NCBI GenBank assembly: GCA_947447985.1
Contig: CANFLX010000003.1
Location: forward strand, 1 to 64,000
Reading direction: 5' to 3'
Origin: Comamonadaceae bacterium
GTDB lineage: Bacteria > Pseudomonadota > Gammaproteobacteria > Burkholderiales > Burkholderiaceae_C
Length of the DNA stretch: 64,000 nt
Shown here: one piece after another, positions 1-7,488 of the stretch
How the letters are laid out: each line of letters opens with the position of its first letter
How positions within the stretch are numbered: position 1 is the stretch's first letter
Notes under the pieces: model-generated
Seen by the model: only the letters and a program-made list of their open reading frames with translations
Told to the model about the DNA's origin: nothing
The model's database searches: none
Translations under genes and position numbers: made by a program

Positions 1-276
1 ATCAACGCAGCCCAGCTGCGCGTCACGGGCGCCAAGTCCATTGACAAGGTGTACTACAGCCACTCCGGCTACCCCGGTGGCATTTCCGCCATCAACTTTC
101 GCGATATGCAAGCCAAGTTCCCCGGCCGTGCTTTGGAAAAAGCCGTCAAGGGCATGCTGCCAAAAGGCCCCCTGGGCTACGCGATGATTAAAAAACTCAA
201 GGTCTATGGCGGTGCTGAGCATCCCCATACCGCCCAACAGCCCAAAGTGCTGGAAATCGCAGGAGCAGGCAAATGA
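1..276 (+). CDS. rplM: 50S ribosomal protein L13 (5' truncated by window edge)
   Basis: The last 91 residues of ribosomal protein L13 are present and in frame from base 1; a full L13 has about 142. L13 is an early-assembling protein of the large ribosomal subunit. The visible part contains the typical [13 protein letters not shown] stretch and the GMLPKGPLG segment, followed by the C-terminal [10 protein letters not shown] region. The stop TGA overlaps the ATG of rpsI (ATGA), so the two genes are translationally coupled as in most bacteria. Family identity is clear; only the N-terminus is missing. Confidence 0.97.
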   Translation: MNAAQLRVTGAKSIDKVYYSHSGYPGGISAINFRDMQAKFPGRALEKAVKGMLPKGPLGYAMIKKLKVYGGAEHPHTAQQPKVLEIAGAGK

Positions 277-665
277 TCGGTGATTGGAACAACGGAACCG
301 GCCGCCGCAAATCCAGCGTTGCCCGCGTTTTCCTGAAAAAAGGCTCCGGCCAGATCGTCGTCAATGGCAAGGCCATTGAAAACTTCTTCGGTCGTGCCAC
401 CTCGATCATGATCTGCAAGCAACCTCTGCTCTTGACCAACCATGCCGAAACCTTCGACATCATGGTCAACGTGGCAGGTGGTGGCGAGTCGGGCCAAGCC
501 GGTGCTACACGCCACGGCATTACCCGCGCTTTGATTGACTACGACGCTTCGCTCAAGCCCATGCTGAGCCAAGCAGGCTTCGTGACGCGTGACGCGCGCG
601 AAGTGGAACGTAAGAAGGTCGGCTTCCACGGCGCTCGCCGTCGCAAGCAGTTCTCCAAGCGTTAA
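273..665 (+). CDS. rpsI: 30S ribosomal protein S9
   Basis: This 130-residue protein is full length for S9, which binds 16S rRNA in the 30S head and reaches the P site with its basic C-terminal tail. Visible marks are the N-terminal [12 protein letters not shown] motif, the [18 protein letters not shown]-binding segment and the C-terminal [24 protein letters not shown]-type tail ending in SKR. It starts at the ATG that overlaps the rplM stop codon. A strong intrinsic terminator follows 22 bases after its stop, so it closes the ribosomal operon. Confidence 0.98.
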   Translation: MIGDWNNGTGRRKSSVARVFLKKGSGQIVVNGKAIENFFGRATSIMICKQPLLLTNHAETFDIMVNVAGGGESGQAGATRHGITRALIDYDASLKPMLSQAGFVTRDAREVERKKVGFHGARRRKQFSKR

Positions 666-687
666 TCCCCCTGCGGATTGCAAATCA

Positions 688-718
688 GCCGCCCGGGCAT
701 TGTTTGGGCGGCTTTTTT
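688..718 (+). terminator. Rho-independent terminator of rplM-rpsI
   Basis: GCCGCCC at 688-694 pairs with GGGCGGC at 706-712 across an 11-base loop and is followed by six T residues (713-718). It lies 22 bases after the rpsI stop codon and ends just before the next gene, whose GTG start is at 735. Confidence 0.9.
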
Positions 719-734
719 ATTGGGAGTTCCTTCC

Positions 735-1463
735 GTGCGATTTCGACTACTACGCCGCCGCCTCACCATCAGCGCGCCCCGCATGGCGGTGCGCAGCGCC
801 ATGCCCTGGCCGGTGCGCTGGGCCATCGTGGCCTTGGTCTTTGGCTTTTGCGCTGCGATCGGCCTGTGGGCTTTCGAATTTGGCAGGGACATCGCTGGCC
901 TCGAAAACGGCACCCAGACTGAGTTGCTGCAGCTGCGTGAGAAGGTGAAAACGCTTCAAACCGACATGGACGCTGCTATTGAGCAGCGCAACCAAGCCCA
1001 GTCGATTGCCAACACGGCGGGCGCCTTGGTAGCGGCCGAAAAAGCATCGAGCGAACGATTGGCCGCACAGGTCAAGCAACTCGACGACGACAACCGCCGA
1101 CTTCGCGACGACCTCGGGTTCTTTGAGAAACTGATTCCCGCTTCCGCCACGGAAGCCGTGGCGATTCGTGGCATGCAGGCCGAAGCGGTCGCCGATGGCA
1201 AGATTCGCTGGCAGGTGCTGGTCATTCAAAGCAAAAAAAATGCGCCGGCGCTCACCGGGCGCCTGGAGATCAGTTTCACCGGAACGTTGGCAGGCAAGCC
1301 CTGGAGCAACCCCGCGCCTGGCATCAGTGTGCCGCTCAATGTGCAGCAATACGGGCGCTTGGAAGCTGTGTTTGAGGTGCCCGCGCAAGTCAGCATCAAA
1401 GGCATGTCGGCCAAAGTGTTTGAGGGCAATGTGCTGCGCGCAACCCAGACCATCAAGCTGTGA
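735..1463 (+). CDS. DUF6776-like membrane-anchored coiled-coil protein
   Basis: This is a protein of unknown function with 242 residues. It has a basic N-terminus, one membrane helix at about residues 28-47, a long predicted coiled coil (about 63-135, rich in heptad-like L/A/Q/E/K) and a compact C-terminal domain of mixed strands. It matches my memory of the DUF6776 family found beside bactofilin genes in betaproteobacteria. I chose the GTG at 735 because GGGAG lies eight bases upstream and because the longer frame (from 678) would start inside the rpsI terminator. The bactofilin gene follows 43 bases later, so a shared role in envelope architecture is possible but is inference. Confidence 0.75.
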   Translation: MRFRLLRRRLTISAPRMAVRSAMPWPVRWAIVALVFGFCAAIGLWAFEFGRDIAGLENGTQTELLQLREKVKTLQTDMDAAIEQRNQAQSIANTAGALVAAEKASSERLAAQVKQLDDDNRRLRDDLGFFEKLIPASATEAVAIRGMQAEAVADGKIRWQVLVIQSKKNAPALTGRLEISFTGTLAGKPWSNPAPGISVPLNVQQYGRLEAVFEVPAQVSIKGMSAKVFEGNVLRATQTIKL

Positions 1464-1506
1464 CGGCGTGGCCGCGGGTTAACATTCAGCGCTCAGGAGG
1501 ATTTGT

Positions 1507-1908
1507 ATGTTCAATAAAAAAAAGCAGCCCCCCCTTAAAAGCCTGGTCGCCCAGGGAGCGCGCGTGGTCGGAGACATTTACTTTGCCGAAGGCATGCGCG
1601 TGGAATGTTCTATCACGGGCAATATCCGCCCGGTCGACAACAACCCCAGCATTTTGGTGATTGCCGAATCGGCGGTGATCACCGGCGGGGTCTGCGCGGA
1701 CCACATCATCATCAACGGAACGATCAAGGGCCCGGTGTCGGCCCGCATGATGCTCGAACTGCAACCCAATGCCCGCATCGAAGGGGACGTCGAGTACGGG
1801 GCGCTTGAAATGCACCAAGGCGCGCTGATAGCCGGGCGTTTGACCCCCATCCTGGGCGATGCACCAATGCCCGCACTGGCAACAGCGGTAATGCCGGATG
1901 CACTGTAA
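1507..1908 (+). CDS. Bactofilin (polymer-forming cytoskeletal protein)
   Basis: The 133-residue product has the bactofilin core: a right-handed beta-helix built from short repeats rich in V, I and G (ARVVGDIYFAEGMRVECSITGNI, then further rungs such as GGVCADHIIINGTIKGPV). Bactofilins polymerise into nucleotide-free filaments that place cell-wall enzymes and other envelope machines. The flanking tails are short: a basic N-terminus with KKKQPP and an Ala/Pro-rich C-terminus. A good ribosome-binding site (CAGGAGG, 1494-1500) precedes the ATG. A neighbouring M23 peptidase (3496-4878) fits the wall-related role of many bactofilins. Confidence 0.9.
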   Translation: MFNKKKQPPLKSLVAQGARVVGDIYFAEGMRVECSITGNIRPVDNNPSILVIAESAVITGGVCADHIIINGTIKGPVSARMMLELQPNARIEGDVEYGALEMHQGALIAGRLTPILGDAPMPALATAVMPDAL

Positions 1909-1965
1909 TTCCGAGCGATTCACTGTACTATTACGCCATCTCTCAATTTTTTCGGAACGACCTGT

Positions 1966-2331
1966 ATGAGCGCTATTGCTGAAGCCCTGCCCACGGAAAT
2001 GCCCGCCCCCATTTTGTTTACCGACAGCGCGGCGGCCAAAGTGGCTGATTTGATTGCTGAAGAAGGCAACAACGACCTGAAACTGCGTGTTTTTGTGCAG
2101 GGCGGTGGCTGCTCGGGCTTTCAGTATGGCTTCACTTTTGATGAAATCACCAATGAAGACGACACCACCATGACGAAAAATGGTGTGTCACTGTTGATTG
2201 ACGCGATGAGTTACCAGTACCTGGTGGGCGCCGAAATTGATTACAAAGAAGACCTGCAGGGAGCGCAGTTTGTGATCAAGAACCCCAACGCAACCACCAC
2301 CTGCGGTTGCGGCTCGTCGTTCTCGGTCTAG
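1966..2331 (+). CDS. erpA: Iron-sulfur cluster insertion protein ErpA
   Basis: This is a 121-residue A-type iron-sulfur carrier that delivers Fe-S clusters to apoproteins such as IspG/IspH and respiratory enzymes. The three cluster-binding cysteines are in place: C49 in [11 protein letters not shown], and C113 and C115 in the C-terminal TCGCGSSF motif. Length and the N-terminal leader before ILFTDSAA agree with ErpA rather than IscA or SufA. It has its own upstream gap of 57 bases and is followed, convergently, by anmK. Confidence 0.95.
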   Translation: MSAIAEALPTEMPAPILFTDSAAAKVADLIAEEGNNDLKLRVFVQGGGCSGFQYGFTFDEITNEDDTTMTKNGVSLLIDAMSYQYLVGAEIDYKEDLQGAQFVIKNPNATTTCGCGSSFSV

Positions 2332-2343
2332 ATCAAGCTTCTC

Positions 2344-3495
2344 TCAAGCCGGGTATACGGCACCTAAGATACGGGCGCCTCTGGCGCCCGTAACGCTTGC
2401 TACGCTGCCGGTTTGTCGCAAGATGGTTTGCTGTGCCAGCCACGCGAACGCCAAGGCCTCAACCTGCATCGGATCAATGCCAAGTTCTGCGGTGCTGCAC
2501 ACGCGCTTGCCCCCCAACTGCGACTGCATGCGTCGCATCAAATCGTCATTCAGGGCGCCACCACCACAGACCAGCACGCGCTCGGGTTGGGGCTTGGCCC
2601 CCTTGAGCGCTTGTGCGCAGCCCCAGGCGGTGAGTTCGGTCAGCGTGGCCTGCACATCTTGTGCCGCGATATCCTCAAAACCCTGCAGGCGCTGGCGCAG
2701 CCACGGCAGGTTGAACAAATCCCGCCCCGTGCTTTTGGGTGGCGCTTTGGCAAAAAAGGCCTCGTCTTGCAAGGCCGCCAGCAGTTGCGGGTCCACGTGG
2801 CCCTGTGCTGCCCAGTGGCCACGATCGTCATAAGCGGCGCCTGTGTGCAGTTGGCACCAAGCATCCATCAAGGCGTTGCCTGGTCCGCAGTCAAAACCAA
2901 TCAGTGCTGCGCTTGAGCCGCCGGCGGGTGCGGGCAGGAGCGTGACATTGGAAATGCCGCCAATGTTCATCACCGCGCGGTTCTGCGTGCCATCACCGAA
3001 CACGGCCCGGTGAAACGGTGGCACCAACGGTGCGCCTTGACCGCCCGCTGCCACATCGCGGCTGCGAAAGTCGGCCACCACATTGATGCCGCACAGCTCC
3101 GCGAGCAAGGCGGGTTGGTTGATCTGAACCGTGTAGCCGGTGGCATCAAATTCCTGGGGCCGGTGGCGTACCGTTTGCCCGTGGGCTCCGACGGCACGCA
3201 CTTGCGTGGCCGAGACGCGCGCCTTTTTTAGCAGATCGCCGACCACCTCCGCATAGAAGCGCACCAGCGCATTGGCAGCCAATGCGCTGCGGTGTAACTC
3301 GTTGTCGCCGGGGGTGTTCAAGGCCAGAAGCTCGCTGCGCAGCGCGGGGTCAAAGCTGTGGCTGGCGCTGGCAAGGATGGTGGGCGCTAGGCCGTCGGTG
3401 CTACGCAGGTCTGCGAGGACACCATCCACACCGTCAGTGGATGTGCCGGACATGAGTCCGATGAAAAGCGCTGGCGCGGACACCTGCGCGGGCAC
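2344..3495 (-). CDS. anmK: Anhydro-N-acetylmuramic acid kinase
   Basis: AnmK phosphorylates and opens 1,6-anhydro-MurNAc released from murein turnover, giving MurNAc-6-phosphate for peptidoglycan recycling. The 383-residue product has the N-terminal GLMSGTSTDGVD phosphate loop, the central GFDCGPGNALMDAW segment and the C-terminal VLVCGGGALNDDLM ATPase motif. The start is GTG at 3495, directly abutting the TAA stop of the M23 peptidase gene upstream. This zero-base junction implies translational coupling of a wall hydrolase and a wall-recycling kinase. Confidence 0.95.
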   Translation of the reverse strand: MPAQVSAPALFIGLMSGTSTDGVDGVLADLRSTDGLAPTILASASHSFDPALRSELLALNTPGDNELHRSALAANALVRFYAEVVGDLLKKARVSATQVRAVGAHGQTVRHRPQEFDATGYTVQINQPALLAELCGINVVADFRSRDVAAGGQGAPLVPPFHRAVFGDGTQNRAVMNIGGISNVTLLPAPAGGSSAALIGFDCGPGNALMDAWCQLHTGAAYDDRGHWAAQGHVDPQLLAALQDEAFFAKAPPKSTGRDLFNLPWLRQRLQGFEDIAAQDVQATLTELTAWGCAQALKGAKPQPERVLVCGGGALNDDLMRRMQSQLGGKRVCSTAELGIDPMQVEALAFAWLAQQTILRQTGSVASVTGARGARILGAVYPA

Positions 3496-4878
3496 TTACT
3501 GCACGTTGCCGGCTTGGATCTGGGCCGCAGCGCTGAGCTGGGCACGCACCATGTGGGCCGATTGGTCAAACAAGGGTTTGTAGGCGGCCGCCAAAGGCAC
3601 GGCGGCATGGCTGCGGGCCAGCGTCAGCGGGTCTTTGTGCACGCCGTTGACCCGGAACTCAAAATGCAAATGCGGGCCAGTTGCCCAACCAGTGGCTCCC
3701 ACCAGGCCGACGTTTTCGCCTTGCTGCACCCGCTGTCCCGGGCGGACATTGATTTTGCTGAGGTGGGCATACAGCGTGGAGTTGCTGCCGTCATGCTTGA
3801 CCATCACCACGTTGCCATAGCCGTTTTGCACACCCGCAAACTCCACCACGCCGTCACCTACGGTGCGCACCGGCGTGCCGGTGGTCGCCCCATAGTCCAC
3901 ACCCAAATGGGCACGCCAGGTTTGCAAAATCGGATGAAAGCGCATCGAAAAACCACTGGTCACGCGCGAGAACGCCATGGGCGAGGTCAAGAACGCACGG
4001 CGCAGGCTTTCGCCCGCCAGGTTGTAGTAGCCGCCCTTGCTCAGGTTGTGGGTGGCCGCGGTCGCGCTGCCGGCCAGTGGCTCCTGGAACCACATGGCCT
4101 GGAAAGTCTTGCCCGCGTTCACGAACTCGGCGCTCAAAACGCGGCCCGGGCGCAGCGGTTCACCGTCGCCCTCCAGGGTTTCGTAGACCACCGAGAAGCG
4201 GTCGCCCTTGCGCAGTGCGCGGTGAAAGTCGATGTCGCCCGAGAAGATTTCTGCCATTTGCACTGCAATGGCGTCGGGAATGCGCGCGTCGTCGGTGGCC
4301 GCAAACAAAGAAGACTGAATGGTGCCGCTGGCCATGCGCGAGCTCACGCTCAGCGGCAGGGTCTCAAGTTGGGAGCCATAGCCCTGGGCGGACTTGGCGA
4401 CGGTCAGGCGTTTGAAGTTGCCGTCATCTTCAGGGCTCCAACGGGCGCTCAAGGCAAGCAGGCCGCCACGTTCGTCCACTTCCGCACTCACACTGCGTCC
4501 GGCACGGCCCATCAAGGTTTGTTGCACCAGACGGTCGCTGCGCAAAAATGCGGCTGCGGCGACGTCAGACACCCCCAGGCGCTTGAGCAGGGTGTCCGCA
4601 GTGTCGGTGCTGCGGGTCAGGTCGGTACGGTACAGGCGCATGGCCTGCGTGGCCAGTGCCTCGTATTGCGGCTCCAGAGGCAGGGCTTGCACTGCTTCCA
4701 CCACCGTGCGTTTGGGCAGCGTGGCCACGTCCGGGCCCAGGTTGGCCACGGCGAAACTGGCGCCCGCGCCGCCCAGCAGCAACGCCGCCACACCGGCCAG
4801 CACGCGCTGCGGGTGACGGTGCACTGCCAAAGCAATGCGCTGTGCGGCTTCCACCGCCAGGGTCAGGTTCAAACTCAT
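3496..4878 (-). CDS. M23 family metallopeptidase (LytM-type murein endopeptidase)
   Basis: The protein has 460 residues: an N-terminal membrane anchor (about 26-47), a long periplasmic region with an OapA/LysM-like fold, and a C-terminal LytM (peptidase M23) domain. The zinc site is intact, with H324 and D328 in HLGVDYG and the HLH at 403-405 in GPHLHFEFRVNG, so it should be an active D,D-endopeptidase rather than an EnvC-like activator. The reading frame is open much further upstream, but I placed the start at the ATG preceded by GAGGAG, which gives a normal anchor and leaves a 177-base divergent region to tyrS. It sits head-to-tail with anmK. Confidence 0.92.
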   Translation of the reverse strand: MSLNLTLAVEAAQRIALAVHRHPQRVLAGVAALLLGGAGASFAVANLGPDVATLPKRTVVEAVQALPLEPQYEALATQAMRLYRTDLTRSTDTADTLLKRLGVSDVAAAAFLRSDRLVQQTLMGRAGRSVSAEVDERGGLLALSARWSPEDDGNFKRLTVAKSAQGYGSQLETLPLSVSSRMASGTIQSSLFAATDDARIPDAIAVQMAEIFSGDIDFHRALRKGDRFSVVYETLEGDGEPLRPGRVLSAEFVNAGKTFQAMWFQEPLAGSATAATHNLSKGGYYNLAGESLRRAFLTSPMAFSRVTSGFSMRFHPILQTWRAHLGVDYGATTGTPVRTVGDGVVEFAGVQNGYGNVVMVKHDGSNSTLYAHLSKINVRPGQRVQQGENVGLVGATGWATGPHLHFEFRVNGVHKDPLTLARSHAAVPLAAAYKPLFDQSAHMVRAQLSAAAQIQAGNVQ

Positions 4879-5055
4879 GTTGGGGCTCCTCGCAGGGCGG
4901 GGGGCCAAGCGGCCACCGCACCGGGGTGCGCTTCGGCGGCGACTAAAATCGTCTGCCTGAGCCGAAACGCGCGTGAAATTCAGCGCCCAGTATATCGGGC
5001 TTCGCCATTTACGCCTAGAAAACGCGCCAGCCTCCTCTAGCTTTACACCTTCCTT

Positions 5056-6300
5056 ATGAACCACGCCAGCCAAGCCCCCCAACCCATGACAGACAGCGTT
5101 CGCGAGGCGCTGGCGGTATCCCTGCGCGGCTGCGATGAGCTGATTCCGCAAGAGGAGTGGGTCAAAAAGCTGGCACGTTCGCAGGCCACCGGCAAGCCGC
5201 TTCGCATCAAGCTGGGCTTGGACCCCACCGCCCCTGACATCCATCTGGGCCACACCGTGGTGCTCAACAAGATGCGCCAGTTGCAGGATCTCGGCCATAC
5301 CGTCATTTTTTTGATTGGCGACTTCACCAGCATGATTGGTGACCCCTCCGGGCGCAACACCACCCGCCCGCCGCTGACTGCCGAGCAAATCAAGGCCAAC
5401 GCCGAGACCTATTACAAACAGGCCAGCCTGGTGCTGGACCCCGCCAAGACCGAGATTCGTTACAACAGCGAGTGGAGCGACCCCCTGGGCGCGCGCGGCA
5501 TGATTCAGCTCGCCAGCCGTTACACGGTGGCGCGGATGATGGAGCGAAACGACTTTCACGACCGCTTCAAGGCGGGCCAGTCGATCAGCGTGCATGAGTT
5601 TTTGTACCCCCTGATGCAGGGCTACGACAGCGTGGCACTGCACAGCGACCTGGAGTTGGGCGGTACCGACCAGAAATTCAACCTCTTGGTCGGGCGCCAA
5701 CTGCAGGCCGAATATGGCCAGGAGCCCCAGTGCATTCTGACCATGCCGCTGCTCGAGGGCTTGGACGGCGTAGAAAAAATGTCCAAGAGTAAAAACAATT
5801 ACATCGGCATATCCGAGGCGCCCAACACCATGTTTGCCAAGGTGCTGAGCATCTCCGACGTGCTGATGTGGAAGTGGTACACGCTCTTGAGTTTCAAAAG
5901 CGAGGCCGAAATTGCCGCGCTGCAGGCCGAAGTGGCCGCCGGACGCAACCCCAAAGACGCCAAAGTGGCGCTGGCCAAAGAAATCACGGCCCGCTTTCAC
6001 AGCGCCGCCGCTGCCGATGCAGCCGAGCAGGACTTCATCAACCGCAGCCAGGGTGGCATTCCCGATCAGATTGATGAAATGCAGATCGCGCTGGGCGAGG
6101 GCGCCGCGCCCATGGGCATTGCCGCTTTGCTGAAAACCGCCGGGCTGGCCGACTCCAGCGGTGCGGGCAACCGCCTGATTGACGGCGGCGGCGTGCGTGT
6201 GGACAGTGCGGTGGTGAGCGACAAAGGCCTCAAACTGGACGCGGGCACCTATGTGCTGCAGGTGGGCAAGCGCAAGTTTGTGCGCGTCACCCTGGCCTGA
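5056..6300 (+). CDS. tyrS: Tyrosine--tRNA ligase
   Basis: This class I synthetase charges tRNA-Tyr. The 414-residue product shows the HIGH-equivalent HLGH at 63-66, the KMSKS loop at 241-245 ([12 protein letters not shown]) and a C-terminal S4 RNA-binding domain (GGGVRVD... [12 protein letters not shown]). The [15 protein letters not shown] and IGDPSGRN segments are typical of the TyrZ-like type 2 branch rather than the E. coli K-12 TyrS type. A second in-frame ATG ten codons in (MTDSV) is an alternative start. dtd follows six bases after the stop, so charging and proofreading enzymes are probably co-transcribed. Confidence 0.96.
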   Translation: MNHASQAPQPMTDSVREALAVSLRGCDELIPQEEWVKKLARSQATGKPLRIKLGLDPTAPDIHLGHTVVLNKMRQLQDLGHTVIFLIGDFTSMIGDPSGRNTTRPPLTAEQIKANAETYYKQASLVLDPAKTEIRYNSEWSDPLGARGMIQLASRYTVARMMERNDFHDRFKAGQSISVHEFLYPLMQGYDSVALHSDLELGGTDQKFNLLVGRQLQAEYGQEPQCILTMPLLEGLDGVEKMSKSKNNYIGISEAPNTMFAKVLSISDVLMWKWYTLLSFKSEAEIAALQAEVAAGRNPKDAKVALAKEITARFHSAAAADAAEQDFINRSQGGIPDQIDEMQIALGEGAAPMGIAALLKTAGLADSSGAGNRLIDGGGVRVDSAVVSDKGLKLDAGTYVLQVGKRKFVRVTLA

Positions 6301-6306
6301 AACGCC

Positions 6307-6795
6307 ATGCAGGCGCTGATTCAGCGGGTGCGCCGCGCCAGCGTCACCATTGACGGCGCGGTGGTTGCGCGCATTGGTGCGGGATTGTTGGTCTTGGTCT
6401 GCGCGGAGCAGGGCGACACACAGGCGCAGGCGGACAAGCTCTTGGCCAAGATCCTCAAGCTGCGCATATTCAGCGATGCCGAGGGCAAGATGAACCGCTG
6501 TGTGCAAGACCTGGACGGAGCGGGGCAGCACGGCGGCCTGCTGCTGGTCAGCCAGTTCACCCTGGCGGCCGACACCTCAGGCGGTAACCGCCCCAGCTTC
6601 AAAAACGCGGCGGCACCGGACGCAGGCAGGGCGCTGTACGACTACTTTGTGCTGCAGGCCCGCGCCAGCCACAGCGAGGTGCAAACGGGGGTGTTTGCAG
6701 CGGACATGCAAGTGGAACTGGTCAACGACGGGCCCGTGACCATCCCCATGCGGGTGGTCCCGCCGACAGGAATCGAACCTGTATTTCACGCTTAG
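6307..6795 (+). CDS. dtd: D-aminoacyl-tRNA deacylase, 3' end overlapping a tRNA gene
   Basis: Dtd hydrolyses D-amino acids, notably D-Tyr, from mischarged tRNAs; its position six bases after tyrS fits. The dimer has the [17 protein letters not shown] active-site loop and the C-terminal NDGPVT motif with the cross-subunit Gly-cisPro. Dtd normally ends soon after this motif, at about 145-150 residues. Here the frame has no stop there and runs on for about 13 extra residues ([11 protein letters not shown] end), which are the antisense translation of the downstream tRNA-Arg gene. The TAG at 6793-6795 is complementary to the tRNA anticodon loop region. The core is complete, so I expect a functional enzyme with a short foreign tail. 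Confidence 0.95.
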   Translation: MQALIQRVRRASVTIDGAVVARIGAGLLVLVCAEQGDTQAQADKLLAKILKLRIFSDAEGKMNRCVQDLDGAGQHGGLLLVSQFTLAADTSGGNRPSFKNAAAPDAGRALYDYFVLQARASHSEVQTGVFAADMQVELVNDGPVTIPMRVVPPTGIEPVFHA

Positions 6796-6829
6796 GAGGC
6801 ATGCGCACTATCCATTGTGCTACGGCGAG
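6755..6829 (-). tRNA. tRNA-Arg (anticodon CCU)
   Basis: The minus strand folds into a cloverleaf with a 7-bp acceptor stem (CTCGCCG with CGGCGGG, one T-G pair), D stem GCAC/GTGC, anticodon stem CATGC/GCGTG around the loop CTCCTAA (anticodon CCT, reading AGG), a 4-base variable loop and a T arm ACAGG-TTCGATT-CCTGT. The discriminator is A and CCA is encoded. It is 75 nt with CCA. It overlaps the 3' end of dtd by 41 bases in antisense. Confidence 0.95.
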
Positions 6830-7005
6830 GAGTGGGGCATTTTAGAGGCCGGGTCCTGAGTGGAGGCCGAATGAAGGCGTCACCAATGACCGCACCGTAT
6901 GCAGCCTGCGCAATTCCGACAAGGGTTTCCCCCAGCTTGCTCTTGGGATGTGAAGGCGGCTAAGGTCTCTGTTGATCCTAGCGCAACCCCCAACGGAGAA
7001 TCTGC

Positions 7006-7476
7006 ATGCAAGTTCATTTGAAGGTCAATGGCCACGACAAAGCGGTCGATGTGCCACCCCATACCACGCTGGTGCAAGTATTGCGCGAGCACCTGCAGCT
7101 CACGGGCACCCATGTGGGCTGTGACACTGCCCAGTGCGGCGCCTGCACGGTGATCAAAGACGGCCACGCCATCAAGTCTTGCAATGTCTTGGCCGCCCAA
7201 GCCAACGGCAGCGAGATCACCACGATTGAGGGCTTGGCCAAGCCTGACGGCACCATGCACCCCATGCAGGCTGCGTTTAAAGAGTGCCACGGCCTTCAAT
7301 GCGGCTTCTGCACCCCGGGCATGGTTTTGAGCGCGATTGATCTTTGCGCCCACCACCCCAAAGCGGACGCGCACGAGATCCGTGCGCTGCTGGAAGGCAA
7401 TATCTGCCGCTGCACTGGTTACCAAAACATCGTTAAATCCGTACAGCAGGGCCAGGCGGCCATGACTGGCGCTTAA
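7006..7476 (+). CDS. coxS: Molybdenum hydroxylase small subunit, [2Fe-2S] (CoxS-like)
   Basis: This 156-residue protein carries the two [2Fe-2S] clusters that pass electrons from the molybdenum site to FAD in CO-dehydrogenase/xanthine-oxidase family enzymes. The plant-ferredoxin-type cluster uses C39, C44, C47 and C59 ([12 protein letters not shown]). The second cluster uses C99, C102, C134 and C136 (QCGFCTPGM and CRCTGY). The ATG is preceded by GGAG. The gene order S-L-M differs from the M-S-L order of characterised CO oxidisers. The large subunit is form II, so the substrate is not established. Confidence 0.93.
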   Translation: MQVHLKVNGHDKAVDVPPHTTLVQVLREHLQLTGTHVGCDTAQCGACTVIKDGHAIKSCNVLAAQANGSEITTIEGLAKPDGTMHPMQAAFKECHGLQCGFCTPGMVLSAIDLCAHHPKADAHEIRALLEGNICRCTGYQNIVKSVQQGQAAMTGA

Positions 7477-7488
7477 GGAGCAATCATC

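Noticed and set aside
4879-6531. Very long minus-strand open frame continuing upstream of the M23 peptidase, antisense to tyrS and dtd
   Set aside because: It is a codon-bias shadow of tyrS and dtd in a G+C-rich genome. The encoded sequence is low-complexity and resembles nothing, and a good start with GAGGAG exists at 4878.
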